Shown in pieces: positions 13,680 to 16,093 of a stretch of DNA of 16,093 nucleotides. The notes under the pieces are model-generated. The model did no database searches. It was not told the origin of the DNA and saw only the letters and a program-made list of their open reading frames with translations. The stretch's first letter is position 1; each line of letters begins with the position of its first letter. Made by a program: the position numbers and the translations under genes. Source of the stretch: Ulvibacter sp047614245 (GTDB lineage Bacteria; Bacteroidota; Bacteroidia; Flavobacteriales; Flavobacteriaceae); NCBI GenBank assembly GCA_047614245.1, contig JBLHIC010000056.1, positions 1 through 16,093 of the forward strand, in the 5' to 3' direction.

Positions 13680-13831
13680 CCCCTTTTAGCGACGAGACTG
13701 GATTAAAGGGGACTGAAGATAAAACTATAAAAATCCTTCTGTGGGCTAGTTGCAGTAAAATCCAGTAATAACACAGAATACAAAAATTTGATTTTGAGGA
13801 TTGACTTCCGAGAACTCATAAATTATATCGA
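13680..13831 (+). ncRNA. Long rpsA leader with possible pseudoknotted regulatory fold
   Basis: The leader is far longer than the roughly 25 bases seen for other genes here. Stem A pairs CCCCTTT (13680-13686) with AAAGGGG (13705-13711). Stem B pairs ACTGGATT (13697-13704), in the loop of A and directly abutting its 3' strand, with AATCCAGT (13759-13766). This is H-type pseudoknot geometry with no base between the two stems, allowing stacking. Stem C pairs TTCTGTG (13737-13743) with CACAGAA (13772-13778) and encloses the 3' strand of B. A structured leader on an S1 gene suggests feedback control by S1. Short stems like these can arise by chance, so this is a hypothesis. Confidence 0.45.
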
Positions 13832-15856
13832 ATGGCTGATAAAGCAAAAGAAGATGCTGTTGTAGAAAAGAAAACTACAAAAGCAACAACAAAAGAAACG
13901 GCTGCAAAGAAACCTGCGGCTAAAAAAGAAAAAGAAAAAGTTGAAGAAGTAGCTGTTGAAGCTCCTGCTCAAGTTGAAGAAGTAGCTGTTGAAGCCGCTG
14001 CTCAAGTTGAAGAGGTAGCTGTTGAAGCCGTCGCTCAAGTTGAAGAAACTGTAACTGCTGAAGTTGAAGCACCTGGAAAACCAGTTGTAGAACTTTCTCT
14101 TAAAGAAAGAGATCCTGCAAAATTCTTAACAGATTTCAACTGGCATAACTATGAAGAGGGAATTGACCCTGTCGACGATGGTAAGCTTGAAGAGTTTGAA
14201 AAATTAGTTACTGAAAACTTTGTTGATACATTAAATGATGAAGTAGTTGACGGAAAGGTAGTTTTTCTTACCGATCGTGATGCTATTATTGATATTAATG
14301 CAAAAAGTGAAGGTGTAGTATCATTAAATGAGTTCCGTTATAATCCAGACCTTAAGGTTGGAGATACAGTTGAGGTTCTTATTGATGTGCGTGAAGATAG
14401 TACTGGACAATTAATCCTTTCTCACCGTAAAGCAAGAACAATTAAAGCTTGGGAGCGTGTTAATACTGCTCATGATGAAGCTACAATTGTTAATGGTTTT
14501 GTTAAGTGTAGAACTAAAGGTGGTATGATCGTAGATGTGTTTGGAATCGAAGCATTCCTTCCAGGTTCACAAATTGATGTGAAACCAATACGTGATTACG
14601 ATATATACGTTGGTAAAACAATGGAATTCAAAGTGGTGAAAATAAATCACGAATTCAAAAACGTTGTTGTATCGCATAAAGCTCTTATTGAAGCTGATAT
14701 CGAAGAACAAAAGAAAGAAATCATTGGTCAATTAGAAAAAGGACAAGTATTAGAAGGTATTGTTAAAAATATTACTTCTTATGGTGTGTTCGTTGATCTA
14801 GGTGGTGTAGATGGATTGGTGCATATTACAGACCTTTCTTGGTCTCGTATCAATCATCCAAATGAAATCGTTGAATTAGATCAAAAACTAAACGTTGTAA
14901 TTCTTGATTTCGATGAAGATAAAACACGTATCCAGTTAGGTCTTAAGCAATTGAATGCGCATCCTTGGGATGCTTTAGGTGAAGAGCTTAAAGTTGGGGA
15001 TAAAGTTAAAGGTAGAGTAGTTGTTATTGCAGACTACGGTGCGTTTATTGAAGTTGCTGAAGGTGTTGAAGGACTTATCCACGTTAGTGAAATGTCTTGG
15101 TCAACGCACTTACGTAGCGCTCAAGATTTCGTAAATGTTGGCGATACAGTTGAAGCGGTAGTATTGACAATGGATCGCGAAGAGCGAAAAATGTCTCTTG
15201 GTATCAAACAAATGACGCCAGACCCTTGGACTGATATCACTAAGAAATATCCTGTTGGATCTAAGCATAAAGGTATCGTTCGTAACTTCACTAACTTCGG
15301 CGTATTCGTTGAGCTAGAAGAAGGAATCGACGGACTTATTTATATAAGTGATCTTTCTTGGACTAAGAAAGTGAAGCACCCAAGTGAATTTACTAGCATA
15401 GCAGAAACCTTAGAGGTGGTTGTGTTAGAATTGGATGTTGAAGGACGTAAATTGAGTTTAGGTCACAAGCAAACAATGGAAAACCCTTGGGATAAATACG
15501 AAGCTGAGTTTGGTTTAGGTAGCAAGCATAATGCTAGTATTGACGAGATTGTTGACAAAGGAGCTATAATCAACTTCAATGAAGATATTACGGCTTTTGT
15601 GCCATCGCGTCACTTAGAGAAGGAAGATGGAACCCATCTTAAGAAAGGTGAAGAAGCAGAATTTCAAATTATTGAGTTCAACAAAGAATTCAAGAAGATA
15701 GTTGCATCTCACATGGCTGTTCACAAGGAAGAAGAGGCTAAAATTGTAAAGCAAGCTGCTAAAAAGCAAGCTGCACAAGCAGAGGATTCTAAACCTACTT
15801 TAGGTGATGCCAATTCAGCGCTACAAGCTCTTAAAGATAAAATGGACGGGAAATAA
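13832..15856 (+). CDS. rpsA: Ribosomal protein S1 (bS1) with six S1 domains and a repeat-containing N-terminal extension
   Basis: Ribosomal protein S1 binds mRNA on the 30S subunit. The 674-residue protein has six S1/OB domains at about residues 131-198, 215-282, 302-372, 387-458, 474-546 and 562-630. Domains 3 to 5 are the best conserved (e.g. GVFVDLGGVDGLVHITDLSW, 318-337; GAFIEVAEGVEGLIHVSEMSW, 403-423). The first 36 residues are Lys/Ala/Thr-rich, followed by three 11-residue VEEVAVEAxAQ repeats and a partial fourth (37-80), a likely disordered acidic tail. The C-terminus (about 632-674) is again Lys/Ala/Glu-rich. The ATG at 13832 is preceded by A/T-rich sequence without a Shine-Dalgarno motif, as usual in this phylum. 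The gene has its own promoter, long leader and terminator, hence is probably a single-gene unit. Confidence 0.97.
   Translation: MADKAKEDAVVEKKTTKATTKETAAKKPAAKKEKEKVEEVAVEAPAQVEEVAVEAAAQVEEVAVEAVAQVEETVTAEVEAPGKPVVELSLKERDPAKFLTDFNWHNYEEGIDPVDDGKLEEFEKLVTENFVDTLNDEVVDGKVVFLTDRDAIIDINAKSEGVVSLNEFRYNPDLKVGDTVEVLIDVREDSTGQLILSHRKARTIKAWERVNTAHDEATIVNGFVKCRTKGGMIVDVFGIEAFLPGSQIDVKPIRDYDIYVGKTMEFKVVKINHEFKNVVVSHKALIEADIEEQKKEIIGQLEKGQVLEGIVKNITSYGVFVDLGGVDGLVHITDLSWSRINHPNEIVELDQKLNVVILDFDEDKTRIQLGLKQLNAHPWDALGEELKVGDKVKGRVVVIADYGAFIEVAEGVEGLIHVSEMSWSTHLRSAQDFVNVGDTVEAVVLTMDREERKMSLGIKQMTPDPWTDITKKYPVGSKHKGIVRNFTNFGVFVELEEGIDGLIYISDLSWTKKVKHPSEFTSIAETLEVVVLELDVEGRKLSLGHKQTMENPWDKYEAEFGLGSKHNASIDEIVDKGAIINFNEDITAFVPSRHLEKEDGTHLKKGEEAEFQIIEFNKEFKKIVASHMAVHKEEEAKIVKQAAKKQAAQAEDSKPTLGDANSALQALKDKMDGK
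13940..14047 (+). repeat. Three 33-base in-frame tandem repeats (plus partial) inside rpsA
   Basis: The copies at 13940-13972, 13973-14005 and 14006-14038 each encode VEEVAVEA-[PAV]-AQ. Copies 1 and 2 differ at two bases, and copies 2 and 3 at three. A fourth copy begins with GTTGAAGAA (14039-14047) and then diverges. Such high DNA identity suggests recent duplication by slippage or unequal recombination. Confidence 0.95.
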
Positions 15857-15860
15857 TCCA

Positions 15861-15880
15861 ATTCCTGTAAAAACAGGAAT
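15861..15880 (+). repeat. Perfect hairpin directly after rpsA
   Basis: ATTCCTGT (15861-15868) and ACAGGAAT (15873-15880) form an 8-base-pair stem with an AAAA loop, four bases after the rpsA stop. The following CTTATTC is not a proper T-run, so this is more likely a 3'-end stabilising hairpin or weak first terminator. Confidence 0.6.
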
Positions 15881-15898
15881 CTTATTCATTCTAATATT

Positions 15899-15927
15899 AA
15901 AGCCTCTCATTTTGGGAGGCTTTTTTT
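15899..15927 (+). terminator. Intrinsic terminator of rpsA
   Basis: AAAGCCTCTC (15899-15908) pairs with GGGAGGCTTT (15914-15923), ten pairs including one G-T, with loop ATTTT. The run of seven T at 15921-15927 overlaps the stem end. It lies 42 bases after the stop codon. Confidence 0.9.
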
Positions 15928-15944
15928 ATGCTGCCCGCTCTGCC

Positions 15945-15978
15945 TGTCTATAGCAGACATCTACCCCCAAAGTAGGGG
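15945..15978. repeat. Two small inverted repeats after the rpsA terminator
   Basis: TGTCT/AGACA (15945-15949 and 15955-15959, 5-base loop) is followed by CTAC/GTAG (15961-15964 and 15972-15975). The second sits in CTACCCCCAAAGTAGGGG, where CCCC and GGGG can also pair. They could be operator half-sites for a gene beyond the window, or decayed repeat sequence. Confidence 0.3.
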
Positions 15979-16047
15979 AGAATAGTAAGTGCTTTAATTC
16001 GACTTTTTTGTTTTTATGAATTTAACAAAATTGTTATGATATAAGAA

Positions 16048-16093
16048 GCGCCCTCCCTTTGAAAAGGGAGGTGCCCAAAGGGCGAAGGGGTTC
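16048..16093. repeat. GC-rich palindromic intergenic repeat, cut by the window end
   Basis: In otherwise AT-rich DNA this block holds CCTCCCTTT (16052-16060) and AAAGGGAGG (16063-16071), a 9-pair hairpin with a two-base centre. Next comes GCCC-AAA-GGGC (16073-16083), then GAAGGGG up to the last base. It resembles REP-like 'CCCTCCC...GGGAGG...GCCCAAAGGGC' elements scattered between genes in flavobacterial genomes, as I remember them. Only part of it is in view. Confidence 0.55.

Noticed and set aside
13823..14038. Minus-strand open frame rich in Phe/Ser/Cys at the start of rpsA
   Set aside because: Its apparent repeats are the reverse complement of the Lys/Glu/Val-rich rpsA repeats.

Overview
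The window looks like an ordinary stretch of chromosome from a member of the Bacteroidota, most probably a marine member of the Flavobacteriaceae. The evidence is a type IX secretion gene (porQ) directly joined to cmk, several Bacteroidota-style lipoproteins, a head-GIN protein operon, AT-rich DNA, almost no Shine-Dalgarno sequences, and promoters of the Bacteroidota type (TTTG, about 19 bases, TAnnTTTG). I see no insertion sequence, prophage, CRISPR array, tRNA or rRNA gene.

Layout. Bases 1-1238 hold the 3' part of an MFS permease of the UMF1/Atg22-like type. It is followed by a three-repeat lipoprotein (1287-2705) with its own promoter. A bidirectional terminator at 2729-2762 separates it from a four-gene minus-strand operon running from 5732 down to 2781. 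That operon encodes an ECF-like sigma factor, a single-pass membrane anti-sigma candidate and two exported repeat proteins, one with DYG/DYT repeats and one with GSGD (head GIN) repeats. A 374-base divergent spacer then leads to lon (6107-8557), which has its own terminator.

porQ and cmk form a one-base-overlapping pair (8759-10476). An unrecognised lipoprotein (10637-11533) follows under a near-perfect promoter. On the minus strand lie an exported M20 amidohydrolase (11606-13033) and a META-domain lipoprotein (13094-13528). The window ends with rpsA (13832-15856), whose promoter has textbook Bacteroidota spacing and whose leader of about 150 bases can be folded into a pseudoknot. A strong terminator follows, then a GC-rich palindromic repeat cut off by the window end.

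Several gene starts are corrected relative to the longest open frame, because those longest frames begin at TTG codons: the DYG-repeat protein starts at 4649, porQ at 8759 and the META lipoprotein at 13528. In each case a clean signal peptide or lipobox begins at the chosen ATG. The sigma factor is the exception: no ATG is available, so TTG at 5732 is the likely true start.

How the genes relate. The sigma/anti-sigma/adhesin-like operon is a self-contained envelope-signalling module. porQ-cmk, lon and rpsA are conserved housekeeping or secretion genes. The most interesting points are regulatory: the rpsA leader, inverted repeats over the -33 regions of porQ and of the orphan lipoprotein, and tandem plus palindromic motifs just before lon. 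I found no clear evidence of a wholly new multi-gene system.
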